Part shown: positions 12,930 to 25,200 of the stretch, one piece after another
Numbering within the stretch: the stretch's first letter is position 1
Layout of the letters: the number at the start of each line of letters is the position of its first letter
Assembly: GCA_022818135.1 (NCBI GenBank)
Contig: JAFMSR010000012.1
Coordinates: 33,318,124-33,382,123 of the forward strand
Origin: Saxidomus purpurata
Lineage: Eukaryota; Mollusca; Bivalvia; Venerida; Veneridae
Direction: 5' to 3'
DNA length: 64,000 bases
Program-made: the position numbers and the translations under genes
Notes under the pieces: model-generated
What the model saw: only the letters and a program-made list of their open reading frames with translations
Told to the model about the DNA's origin: nothing
Databases searched by the model: none

Positions 12930-14840
12930 GCCAGCAAAATAGAAAAAAATTACTGCCACTGACTTACTACTTGCACTTTAAAGTCTCAGGAACACTTAAG
13001 GTCTAAGTTACTAGTAGATCATAATTATATTGCTATGAAGGATGCTTTAATAGCGAAATTGTCCATTATTTGTATGAAAATAAAAACTTTTTTAAAATCG
13101 AAAATACGTGCTACCCATATAGCGCATCATTTTGTTCTGGTGATATTTCCAAAGGTATGGAACGCTTCTGACAACTCTTTTTAGTAAGGAAATGACAAAT
13201 GTATGCAAGAGAGTTTTAAAATAGATAGGACACAGTTCTATCATAAATCTGGTTGTAAGCCATTTCCTTTGATTCGTTTTTAATAAAATGCTTCTAGGAA
13301 TTTTAATAAAAGTATTACATGGAATACTTTGTACTTAAGTACTAAAAGGCGAACGTGTTTGCAAACAAATCGCCAGGGCTTTAAAGAGAACCACTTTGTA
13401 TAGTGGAATCCTAATGTCAGACGCAATAGAAGTCCGGCCTTTTTATTTTAAAACACTTATTCCAGTCAGTTTTGGCCAGTAATGCACAAACTCGATTGTT
13501 TACGTGATGGGACTTTTCAAGTAATTTAACACATACTTGAACCAAAAACATCAACTTTCGTTTATGAAATTTATTTTCCTAAACATAGCTATTTGTAGAT
13601 TTCTGATACTCCGGTAAAATAATGCCTATCTCTCAGCGTTGTTTAATTTGTTTATATGAGAGATAACGCTTTTTCAAAACTTTTTCTGTCAGGAAAGGAC
13701 AAACTGCGCTATTGTGCTTTCATCATTTAGACATGATAGTGCTTACGACCACGAAAGCAAAGAGATATTCTGGCACTACTTTGTAGCCGTTCTGGTTCGT
13801 TGAACTTTCAGTATAGGATAATAGCCCCATCCAAAGTCGATCCCTTAGGTGTAGTGACTACAACCCTCGAGTTCGGCTCAGAATAATGCAAGTGCAGCCA
13901 AAGCTGTACTGGAAGTTACGGGGGTATATCTATTTAAACTCTCTGGACAAGGTCATTTAACAAGGTGACTACAACCCCGATGTTCGTACTCTGGGTATAT
14001 CTGATTTACGTATCTCCGGGATAGATAAACTCCCAAGCTGAGTCTATTAAGGTTACTTGTCCGGAACAAAATGGACACCAGTGAAAAATTAATGCTGTCT
14101 TTTGACATAATACACAATCAAATTACTGTTATAGAAGCCTTTAGAACCTATAATAGTGTGTTTTGTTGTAAATTTGTTAAAAATGTTATTTCAGTTCTTT
14201 ACTTACATGTAAAATATCCAATTCTTGTGCAAGTTTACTGACAAAGTCAAATGATGAAATTCTTCAAACTGGCAGTTATTTACTAGTTCAATGTCATCTC
14301 CTCTAGATGCTCGACCATAGAAATACTTGAACAGTTCTTTCAATCTTACACATCAACAGTTGATAACACATCACTAAATTGTGAAGTCCACATGCCTGAG
14401 CATATGGTTTAAGGTAGAGCACAATTTTCTTTAGTGGGTATGGTGTCTGTTTTATTTTTAAATATTAACTGTTTTCCTTTTAGTCGGGATGTCATAATAT
14501 TGTAGTATACTGACACTAATAATTCATGTAAACAGAACTATAAATTAGTGAATTATTATGAAGAACGGAAACATAATTATTATTGGTAGTTGACGAACAT
14601 CTGAGACAGATTCAGCGGAAATGAAGAAACTAAAACATAATTTATACCATTATCAACATACTCTTCTTATAAACATAATTGTTTACCAAGCCATATAAAA
14701 TGCTGCAAAAATCTCTTATTGTCTTTAGAGATAATTTTCAAATTATGTATTTGATACAGAAAAATGAAACAAAAGTATGTTGATCTGCCGCTATGTGTCT
14801 CTGTAAACCGCAGGCGACCGTCTTAAAAAATACGATATTG
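12930..14840. other. No gene recognised
   Basis: AT-rich. 'gtgactacaaccc' occurs twice (about 13855 and 13964) within a weak local duplication. No coding exon is supported. Confidence 0.4.
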
Positions 14841-14844
14841 TTAG

Positions 14845-15240
14845 GATTCTGGGCGATAACTCTGTAATGAGTCAATATATAGTTTTTGTTCTTGTACACT
14901 GCATTTCCTCTTATTGTGCTTGACCATTGTATGAGGTTGTTCTGAATTTCAACCAATAGTTTTCAAGGTATGCTCCGGAAAAGGAGAAGTATTAAAGGGC
15001 ATTAATTCTGTAATTAGTCAAGATAGAGTAATTGTTTTGTTCTTCTACACTACACGTTCTAGTATGCTTGATAATGAAGTTGTATTAAATACCAACCACT
15101 ATATTTCAAATTATTCTCCGGACAATGAACGGTAACCAAGGGGAATGACTCTGTTATAAGCCAAGAAAGAGCTATTTTTTTGTACAATGCACTTTCTCTC
15201 ATTGTGCATGAACATTGTATGAACAAGTAGTTTTTAAGAC
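14845..15240. repeat. Tandem repeat, about 140-170-bp unit, three copies
   Basis: Three diverged units each contain 'aactctgtaatgagtcaa' or a variant, then 'gttcttgtacactgcat' or a variant, then a 'cattgtatgaa'-like block. They begin near 14853, 15002 and 15139. I associate this repeat type with bivalve genomes. It lies just upstream of the first gene exon and could be mistaken for its promoter region. Confidence 0.65.
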
Positions 15241-15416
15241 ACAAATCAAATACCGGTACTTAAAATTGAATTGATTGTGATACGAATCACACCCTGGTTA
15301 TAAAATGTGTGTGTTTAAGCATGTCATATATGAAGCACACATATATCGCCTGGTGTATACAATCCTTCCGTAATGTAGATGATGCCATCAATATAACAAT
15401 ATGAATCTGTTTGCAG

Positions 15417-15494
15417 GATCAAAGACTAAAATGGGATCCTATGTCATCATGGTCGTGTCGACCATGATGCTGATTTCACTAATTTTCATATCAG
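15417..15494 (+). CDS. Exon 1 of the EGF/VWA gene: start codon and signal peptide
   Basis: Acceptor 'ctgtttgcag' precedes 15417 and donor 'gtaagt' follows 15494. The ATG at 15431 opens 21 codons, almost all hydrophobic (a V/M/I/L/F/S run), which fits a signal peptide core. The acceptor implies a non-coding 5' exon further upstream that I cannot place. The exon ends in phase 1 and joins the Ser-rich exon in frame. Confidence 0.75.
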
Positions 15495-16204
15495 GTAAGT
15501 CAGTGAGTTTGTGTGACACCAGTTTTACGTATGTAACTTTTGCAATTTAAACCAGAACATCTACTAGTAGATAGGCAAATAAAATGCATGTGACAGATAG
15601 GTGAAAGTTTTCATTAATTGTATAATTGAAAACGATTCTTACTTATCATCAATCTTCCATGTTTTGACATTAATCAAATACAGATATACATTTAGGTTAC
15701 TTGTTTAAGGCGGTATTTCCAGTGACTATTTGTAACATTGATGTTGAATAGTTAATAACGTTCTATACAATGCCTTTATTTGCCAGGAAATACAATCATA
15801 GCATACATTATCCACTATCTCTTGGTAACAGAGCCATAATACAAATTGCTCCTTGGTCCTCAAATCAATTGTTTTTCATGATCGAGTGTACAGTGTACAC
15901 AAGGACATGCTTCATGCTAAGTAAAGAGCACTCTGGGTCTCGTGACAGACGTGTGCTATATTCACAACACATACAAGGAATGTCCTCCCAGTACAGTCTC
16001 TAAATCTTCTTTATAGAGAGTTACACAAATGATATCATCGAAAAAGAAAACGCAGAAGAAACCGAAATAATGAGGTCGGAAAGAGGAGGTATGTGGCGGC
16101 ATAAGAAAGGCCACAGGGACAGTAGTAGCAGCAGCAGCGACAGCAGCAGTAGCAGTAGCAGCGACAGTAGTACTTCGAGACACATAAAGATACACAGAAA
16201 GATC

Positions 16205-16254
<50 letters not shown>

Positions 16255-19200
16255 TAGCGATAGCAGTGAAAGTGACAGTTCAAGTAGCGGAAGCAGTATT
16301 AGCAGCCAGAGCAGCATAAGCAGCCAGAGCAGTATTAGCAGCCAGAGCAGCATAAGTAGTCAAAGCAGCATAAGTAGTCAAAGCAGCATTAGTAGTCAAA
16401 GCAGCATAAGCAGCAGTAGTGATAGCGACAGCAGTACTTCGGAAAGTAGCAGTGGCAAATGTCGGAACAGTGATTCCTCTAGTTCAGGTAACACATACAT
16501 GTATCATATAATCTTCCTGTTATACAGCTAAGTAATCAAAAAGAAGATTATCCCTATATAATATACTTCAAAGTTTCTAAATTAAATGAACAAGTCTATA
16601 ACTACAGCTTGTACATTTATACGATAAATGAGTAAATCCGAGTACAAGATATTAATGTTTAGCTTACATATTTTTCTAGATATGCGGGGAGGTACGAAAA
16701 CGATTGGTATAGATTGTTTTCATGTGTATGTTCTATATAAAAATTGCAGTAGCCGAAACAGAGTCAGACGGATTCACTGTATGTTTTGCAAGTTAGTACA
16801 CGTAATAGCTAGCCGAATTACCATTGAATAACTGGTTATAAATAGTAATTCTTGTAAGAAAGAGAAAAGACAAACACAAAACAAGGGTACACTTTATAAA
16901 TATTGCATGCTTTGCTTTTGCTTTGTAACCCAGAGGAACCTGGTATGATTCCTGGTTAGAGCAGGTTAGAAGTGCCTTGGTGCCGAACGTCGTGCCATAG
17001 TTAACAATCAGTAATTGAATAAGAGTAATGACATAGCTGGGACAGGTTTTTTTCTCGGATAAATGACGAGTTCCATCATGAGAGAAGTTTTAAGAGCAAC
17101 TAATATAATTTTGCGATCGCGGTTAAACAAATGATTAGAAGTTAGGTGTAGACAAAAAGGAAAGTAATGCGTTGTTTATATGTTGGGCATAAATATACGC
17201 AGGGTATTCAATGAGTGTAGAGAAGAGCCTTATTAATAAGATTTAAGCTGATTTACGGCAAATGTCTTGTATCAAATCTTCGAAATATTCTCCCCTTTTC
17301 CATCCGAGATATCTATGACATTAAAGCCTAAGATAAGTTTACCTTGGTATACTGTGCAGATGATAAACAACACTGCCAAGGGCGGTTTTGGAGTTACTCG
17401 ATGAGTTGTAGCGACGCTCAGTGAGCATCTTTTTAAGTACGTGAAAGAGAAAGAAGTCACAGGGACTCCGGCTTGGCGAGTAAATAGGGTGTTGCAATAG
17501 TTGCATTTGTTGGGCCCGCACAAACTGCTGCACAAATTTACTCATGTGTGCAGTCGCATTGTCATGGATTAGACAGCTATCCCTCAAATCAGTTCGTGAG
17601 TGAAGTTTATCGTAATGTTTTCGCACTGATTTCAGTACCCTATCTCTATAAAACTTTCTAGTCACAGAGCTACCAGGTGCAATTGCTGTTCGCGCAGAAG
17701 GACCTTTGGAATTGAAGAAAATCCTGTAGACCTGTAACCCGTTTAGAACTTAGAGTGTGTTTGCTATAATTCTTTTTTCTTGTTCCACTGTTTATCATTT
17801 ACACGTCTTTGATATTCGAAATAATAGATGCACGTTTCATCATCTGTGAGCTCACGTAGTCATCTTTCATCAGCTATTTTGTACACTTCCTTAAGACCTT
17901 TGCAACATTTCACACTTTGGTAAGAAATTGGGGTACCGACCGTGCACATACTTTTGATAATTGTGTTTTGTCAGAATCGAGTGAAAACTCCTAACGAAAT
18001 ACCCTCAAATGCAGCTTTCAGTGAAACTAGATTCTTCCTTATTAAATACGTTTACCTACCTATAAACGGTGGCTTTGGAAGGAGAATAGCCATAAGCATT
18101 TTCAACTTCTTGCAGGAATGTACTTACCTTGTATATTCAAAGCACTACGTGTCTTTATATAAGACCTAATGTCCGTCTTTTCTGCAGGATTCGTGCTTAC
18201 AAAATAGCGTTTGTTTATATGTATAGTATGTTGCGTTTAACCGCTTATAACATTGCGACAGCAAAGCCAACTGTGTTGAAAATTTCGGTAAACATCACTG
18301 TTGTATACGAAAACTTCGGGCGCATGCCTGTAATATTTATTTTACAGAAGTCGGTTAATTTGAAAACTTTTTTTAATACTTCCCGTTAATCTAAGACCAA
18401 GCATCAATGCATCGAGTTTTGGGTCGAACTAAAAGAAAGTTGTCTGTACACCGCGAGGTTTATCAACTCAAAAGAAAATTGTATTTTTTCCAGATTCATC
18501 GAGCTCTTTTGCTGATGGTTGTTGCGAAAAGGATAAAGACTGTAAAGAATGCTCTCGTATTTGTGTCAACAATACATGTCAGTGCAATCCGGCATTTGGC
18601 TTAATTGAAATAAATGGGACCTGCTACCCATGTAAGTGTTAATGTAGTCCCGGAGATGTAAATGAGAAATCGTTTTAGATCTAAGACCTTTGTAGCTTAT
18701 AGTTTACTCTCTTTATATCTTCATAGCATGTCAGTCATAAAAATATTGCCATATGTACGTAAAATTTTGTCTACTTCCTTGGTAATTACTATTTCATTTT
18801 TCTAGACAAGGATAGTTAACCCTCCATAGGCAGAGCCTATTCAGTCGTCCAATGTACACAGAGTTATTAAAGTGATCAAACTTCCATGGAGTGGTGTAAA
18901 TGAAGTGTGAAAATACTCAATTTCAAAATAATACCACTAGATACTAGGCCTTTCACAAAACTACTAAAAGCTATTTTAAAACAGAACAAAACATAGAATC
19001 AATACAGTGCCCTCCAATTTATTGGACAGCCATTCCGTTTTGTAAATAGGTGACATGCTTTCAGCTTCAATAATCCTTATCATGTACCATTTTGTTAGTA
19101 GGTGTTCAATTGATTTATGTATTCTAAATCAACACTTGCATCATAAATGGCACACCTAGTCAAAATCGAAGAATATTTTTGCCTATTGCTTTCAATGTTT

Positions 19201-22200
19201 CTTTTTTTTTGGCAAATTTTAATTTTCCAAAATTTCACTCTACATAAGCAAAAAAATGGAATGCACGCCAATGGTAACTATACATTATATGAAATACTCA
19301 GACTATATGTTTACGTTAATACGAATTTGCCCAATTACTTTTTGAGGGTTCTGTACATTACTAGTAGACCCTTGGTCAAAAGAATATTGGATTTTTTAAG
19401 AACTAAGGATATTGTCAAACGGAAATAGTTGAAATTAAATTTCGGATAGGTCAAGCAATTAAAAACCCATTATAATGAAGGACCAACATGGATAACTGCA
19501 TCCAGATTTAGATTACTTGAACGTTAAAGCACTTTTTTTCTGCAGTAAGGACAAACCACGCCAGTTCGCGGAACAAAATGTTGAAACCGGTTAAGATCTC
19601 TACATAGCTTAGAAAGAAACATCTTTGAAAAAAGATGCTCGGCGCAATTTTGAATGTATGAAAGATTTTTTGGGTAGCTAGATTTCATAGCAAAAGTTCC
19701 TGTCATGGTCTAGCTTTATGCAGTAAGAATGCGCCAAATGCCGAACACGGTGAGAAAATGTGTACCCTGACCGGGAGGCGAACCCTACATCCTTCGTTTA
19801 GAGGGCGATTGATCTCATGACTGAGCTAACATGCCGTTTACACATTTTCTCCCGAATGGTGGTTAAGTCTGTACATGCATGTGCATCAGGAAAACAAACT
19901 TAATCCTTATTTTTCTTTTCAAATATGTTACTCCAAATATTGACCGTTATTGGGTAGTCGAGAAAATATAAATACTCATAATCAACACTAATTTAGAGGT
20001 AACAACTTTTCATGTAGAAAAATATGAATTATTTTCGTACTAATAATAAAATTATTATAAAACCATTCATGGAAGACTGAAAACGCAAAAGTATCTTATT
20101 AGCCTTTTCTTTGTATTAACTTCATACGGTATTATCCGATTAAAATGTGCCTAACAGAGAAAATGTTTCAATCAAAATTTAGTTTTATACATTTAACTTG
20201 TCATTTCTTTGACTGTTGAACGTTTACCAACTTCCGGTCAAAAGCGTGCTAATTACGGCTGCGCCGAAATAACCCCAACTTTGTCGCTCGATCATATGAC
20301 AATAGTCGGTACCGAGGATACACAGACCCTATCAGTCAGAGACCAAATTTGTGCAAAGCGGATGTGTAAACGTCTTAGTGATTTACATACCTTAAAATTA
20401 TACACATAGATAATTCAATTTCAAAGACGAGGGATAAAATAAATTAAGTTGCTATATGTGTTATTTGCATCGGTATATTCGCTGTATTTATGTTTATGTA
20501 GTGTCATGCATTGGCGAACCCTGTAACGTAACTGATCAGTGCAAAGGTGAAAATGTAAAATGCGACAAGGAGCGAAACATATGCCTATGTGAAGAAGGTT
20601 TCCTGTTGACTCAAGAAGGAAAATGTGTCCCTTGTTCTTCAGGTATTCGTATAATGTTTTCTGTTATGTTTAATTGCCTACAGTAATCGTCAGTAGTGAA
20701 GGCTGCTGTCAAATATAGATGCCTTCTTTGTGTGGGGTTTATTGAGGCATTGCTCCTGTCTTAATATATGTATTATTTCGCAATAAATGATTTTTCAATT
20801 CGAAATGTTTAAACATTACCTGTAATGACAAACCAATTTTATGCATACTTTATATTTTAAGTAAATTAGGCTATGTTATGTTTGCAGTATCCGTCGCTAT
20901 TTGACCGTCTTATTCATATTCAACTTTCAGTGGATTTTACACAGTACACACTCCCATGTCCAGACGCTGATTTATGTGAAGAGCGTAAAAATTGTTCTGA
21001 AGAGTGTGCAGATGGTCTCGTCAGGGCTGATGGCGAATGCGGTAAGTTTTCAAAACTGCCGACAAGGTAACGATTTACCTTAAAGTCTATTTGAGTAACA
21101 CATCTGTATTAATTAAATTTATATCTTATGATTCACACTTTCTTTGCACCGACATTTTAACATTTTGCCAAAAACTAACTACCAAGTGGCATTTACAAAA
21201 CAAATGAAAAACAGTTTCTGCAGTTGTTTGACAAAATGAACAGCGGCTATTGTTAATAACACCCATTTGTAAACGAAGATTATTTGTTTCTAAAATTCTA
21301 TGATTGATTCTTAACTGAAACCATTGAAATAAAGTATCTTTAGTATACACAAATGGTAACTTGTAAACATTTTTTCCAGTTGAAATTTGTAAGATTCAGT
21401 GCTGTTCTCCTTTTCTGTTGCGATGTTGGCTTACATTTAGTTTCAATAAGTATGTCATACATAGCCCGACAACCCTTTACTCGTTCAGAGAAAATGAGAT
21501 GAAAACGTATGACTAAGGTTTCGTGAAAGTCCTTCAAGTCTTTCACATAACATTTGACCCAAAGAGTGACATTGATTTTTTCATTATGACGAGATAAACA
21601 TTTGACCGGAGTTCGATAAAAACCTTAAGATGGTTAGATAGAAATATAGTATGGTGACCATTGGCCCTAAATGTGACCTTGACCTTTGAAAAGCATGGTC
21701 GAAACATGAATATTGCATGCTGTCTCAGTGAGGTTAACATTTGGCTTAAATTTGAAAGTTGAAGAGATATAGCCTTTTGACATTTGACCCTGTAATGTGA
21801 CATTGACCTTTAGCAGGCAAGGTATAGGCAACAGTGAGAACTTATTTCAAAGTTAATCTATGAATGTAGTAGTTACAAACCAGTCACAAAATACCAGAGT
21901 ATAACCGGTAGCATAGTTTACACTCTATTCGTCCTATTTATTGTCGGTGTGTTTCCTACTCCGGTGTCAGAGGTGTGCCATGCACACTATGCAGGAGGCT
22001 ACGTAAAGGAAGGCCAATGTCACACTTATGACTCAAACTTGTAATTAAGGGTTAGAGAAGTATAGTTTAAACTTTATTTTATGTTTTTCAGTGAATGGAA
22101 AGGCCCCTCAAACAAAACCCTACACCCCAACTCGCTCGCCCCTACAAATATCAACACATATGACAGTGAGATAGCTAAAAACTAGCCCAATTCCCCATAT

Positions 22201-25200
22201 ACTATTCCCCTTACCGTAGACATTCAAAAATCGAAAAATGGCTCAAAATTTTTTTTTAAATAAAATAGTGTGTATCATTTTCTATAATCATTTCACCATC
22301 TATAGCAATTTTGAATCAAAATGAAAAAGTTGATTTTTAATTTTTTTCACCACCATCCAAAATTCACAGTAGTCTACTTTCTTAATATTTGTATGATCAT
22401 GGTCTGAAACATACACCACTCGTGAAAATATCAATGTTTGGTGTTCACTTGTGAAATAAAATTGATATTTCACTGAAACAAACAAATATCCTCTATATAT
22501 TCGCCCTATTTCCTCATCATGATATACTCCGATGCTGTCCTGAGTGTCCTTGGTGACCTTGAAAATTCAAGATGATGGTCGACGTCCTTTTAATGAATGA
22601 CACATGTGGATATCCATCATTTTTGAAAGAAGTAATAGGAATGCCTATTGGAGGAAGAACTTGTTATGCACAGCTTCCTGAAAGGCGGCGAGACTTCCTG
22701 AAAGTTTCACAAACTAGTGGAAACGGACAACTTCCTACACTCAACAGGTTTAGAAACGCAAATATTTCCCCTGTTGAACATTTTTATTTCAATGACGCTA
22801 TTGTTTTTTTTTCTATTTCAGTCATCTTTTGCGATGAATTATTGAAACTTTTGCAAGAATTCAATTTTATATTGTTTTTGTTGTGTTTGAAATTTCAATA
22901 AATTTGAAACACAATAACATTGTTAAAATAAATATTTTACCACTTTTGCGTTTCTAAACCTGTTGAGTGTATTAGGGATGTTTATGGGAGGCAACACTAA
23001 TGGGCAAAAAATATCTCGACATGGTAATACATTTGTACGTTTGTAAAATTCGTATTTGTTTGTTTCTGTCCATACAGTTGGGACGCGTGTCGGTGAGTCT
23101 TGTACTACTTCGCTGACAACATGTGTAGATTGTTATGCTTTCTGCAATGGTAGTACATGCGAATGTGTGAGCGGCTTCACGTGGAATAACACACATTGTG
23201 GCAAGTAAAACCTGATGTATTAAAAGGAATGTCATACACAAAGTCCTTTGACCTAAGGGCTTATTTTGTGATAAATACATAATAAGCACGTTAGTGTTTC
23301 GTAAAACGATATCTTTTAATTGTTTTTCTGTTTAAGCCGATATCTTAACCAAGGAATACTGATGTCACGACTCACTACAAACTGGTAAATATTGAAATTG
23401 CTGTCTTTATCCAAATAGAGTGCGGACGGGAAATATACATATATCTTTCTAAAAAAATCATACATATCTAATAGATTGACTTTAATATAAACATATTTCA
23501 TTGGATGAGTTTCATCACATATTGTCAGAACGTGTCAATATCCACACGGTTAAGAATCGAAAGTAAAATAAATATGAAATTTAATTCAATAGTTGGACAA
23601 AATTTATGTGATCCTTGTAATTAATATTGTCCTATAAATGATGCATTTGTAATACGATTTTGATATAAACATAGTTCATTGGATGAGTTTCATCACCTAT
23701 TGTCAGAACGATTTAAAACCCATACGAGTCAGAAAAAGAATGTGAAATAAATGCAATTTATTTCAACAGTTGGAGGAGAACTGTGTGATCCTTGTAGTTA
23801 TACTCCCGATTCATGTGCACCTGATTATCAATGTGGAACAGACAGCGGCCGATGCGAATGCCCGCCTGATCAAGTACAAATCGACGGTAGCTGCTGTAAG
23901 TGTTTGACATACTTGAAATGCTATAGTCCTTAAATATCAGATAAACGTGTCGTCCGTATATCTTTGAACTTTGTAAGCCATCCTTGATCTTTCATACAAT
24001 GCACACAAAATCATTGCGAAGAACGTTGTCGCAATTCCCTGTGCAGCCATTATTATAATATCAATTTAAAACGCAGTATCTTCACACGACGTGTAAATTA
24101 CTCGCTATCTTGTATCTTCCATAATTATGAGAAACACAAACGGCTTTTTTTATAAATGGCGATTTTTTATTTGATTATGTGCCGTAGTCAAAAATATATC
24201 GAGATGGTATTACGTACGTTGGTAGAGTTTATATCTGTTTGTTTCTGTCGGAACTTTAAGATGGGACGCGTGTCGGTGAGTCATGTACTACTGCTTTGAC
24301 AACATGTGTTGATTGCTATGCCTTCTGCAATGGTAGTATTTGCGACTGTGTGGACGGATTTACGTGGAATGGCACACTTTGCGGTAAGCAAAACCTGATG
24401 GATGAAAGGGAATGTCACACACAAAATCCAAAGCGGCTCCTTTGAGACACATTTATCATGAATAGTGAATGAAAACATATTGATCGTTTCGTAAAACGAA
24501 ATCTTTTAATCATTTTCTGTTCAAGTCGACCTTTCAATCAAAGACTTCTTATATCACGCCTAACTATAAACTGATTAGAATTGTAAATATTGCATGTCTT
24601 CAAGTCGAGGCGGGACGGAGGTAGATATTATTCTGCAAATGATGCATTTGTAATACGATTTTGATATAAACTTAGTTCATTGGATGAGTTTCATCACCTA
24701 TTGTCAGAACGATTTAAAACCCATACGAGTCAGAAAAAAGAATGTGAAATAAATGCAATTTATTTCAACAGTTGGAGGAGAACTGTGTGATCCTTGTAGT
24801 TATACTCCCGATTCATGTGCACCTGATTATCAATGTGGAACAGACAGCGGCCGATGCGAATGCCCGCCTGATCAAGTACAAATCGACGGTAGCTGCTGTA
24901 AGTGTTTGACATACTTGAAATGCTATAGTCCTTAAATATCAGATAAACGTGTCGTCCGTATATCTTTGAACTTTGTAAGCCATCCTTGATCTTTCATACA
25001 ATGCACACAAAATCATTGCGAAGAACGTTGTCGCAATTCCCTGTGCAGCCATTATTATAATATCAATTTAAAACGCAGTATCTTCACACGACGTGTAAAT
25101 TACTCGCTATCTTGTATCTTCCATAATTATGAGAAACACAAACGGCTTTTTTTATAAATGGCGATTTTTTATTTGATTATGTGCCGTAGTCAAAAATATA

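Noticed and set aside
16021..16353. Leu-rich and Cys-rich frames on the minus strand
   Set aside because: Antisense reading of the AGC repeat; the plus-strand exon has matching splice sites and phase.
19010..19160. Possible Tc1 terminal repeat ('cagtgccctccaatttattg')
   Set aside because: I could not find a matching inverted end or transposase nearby.
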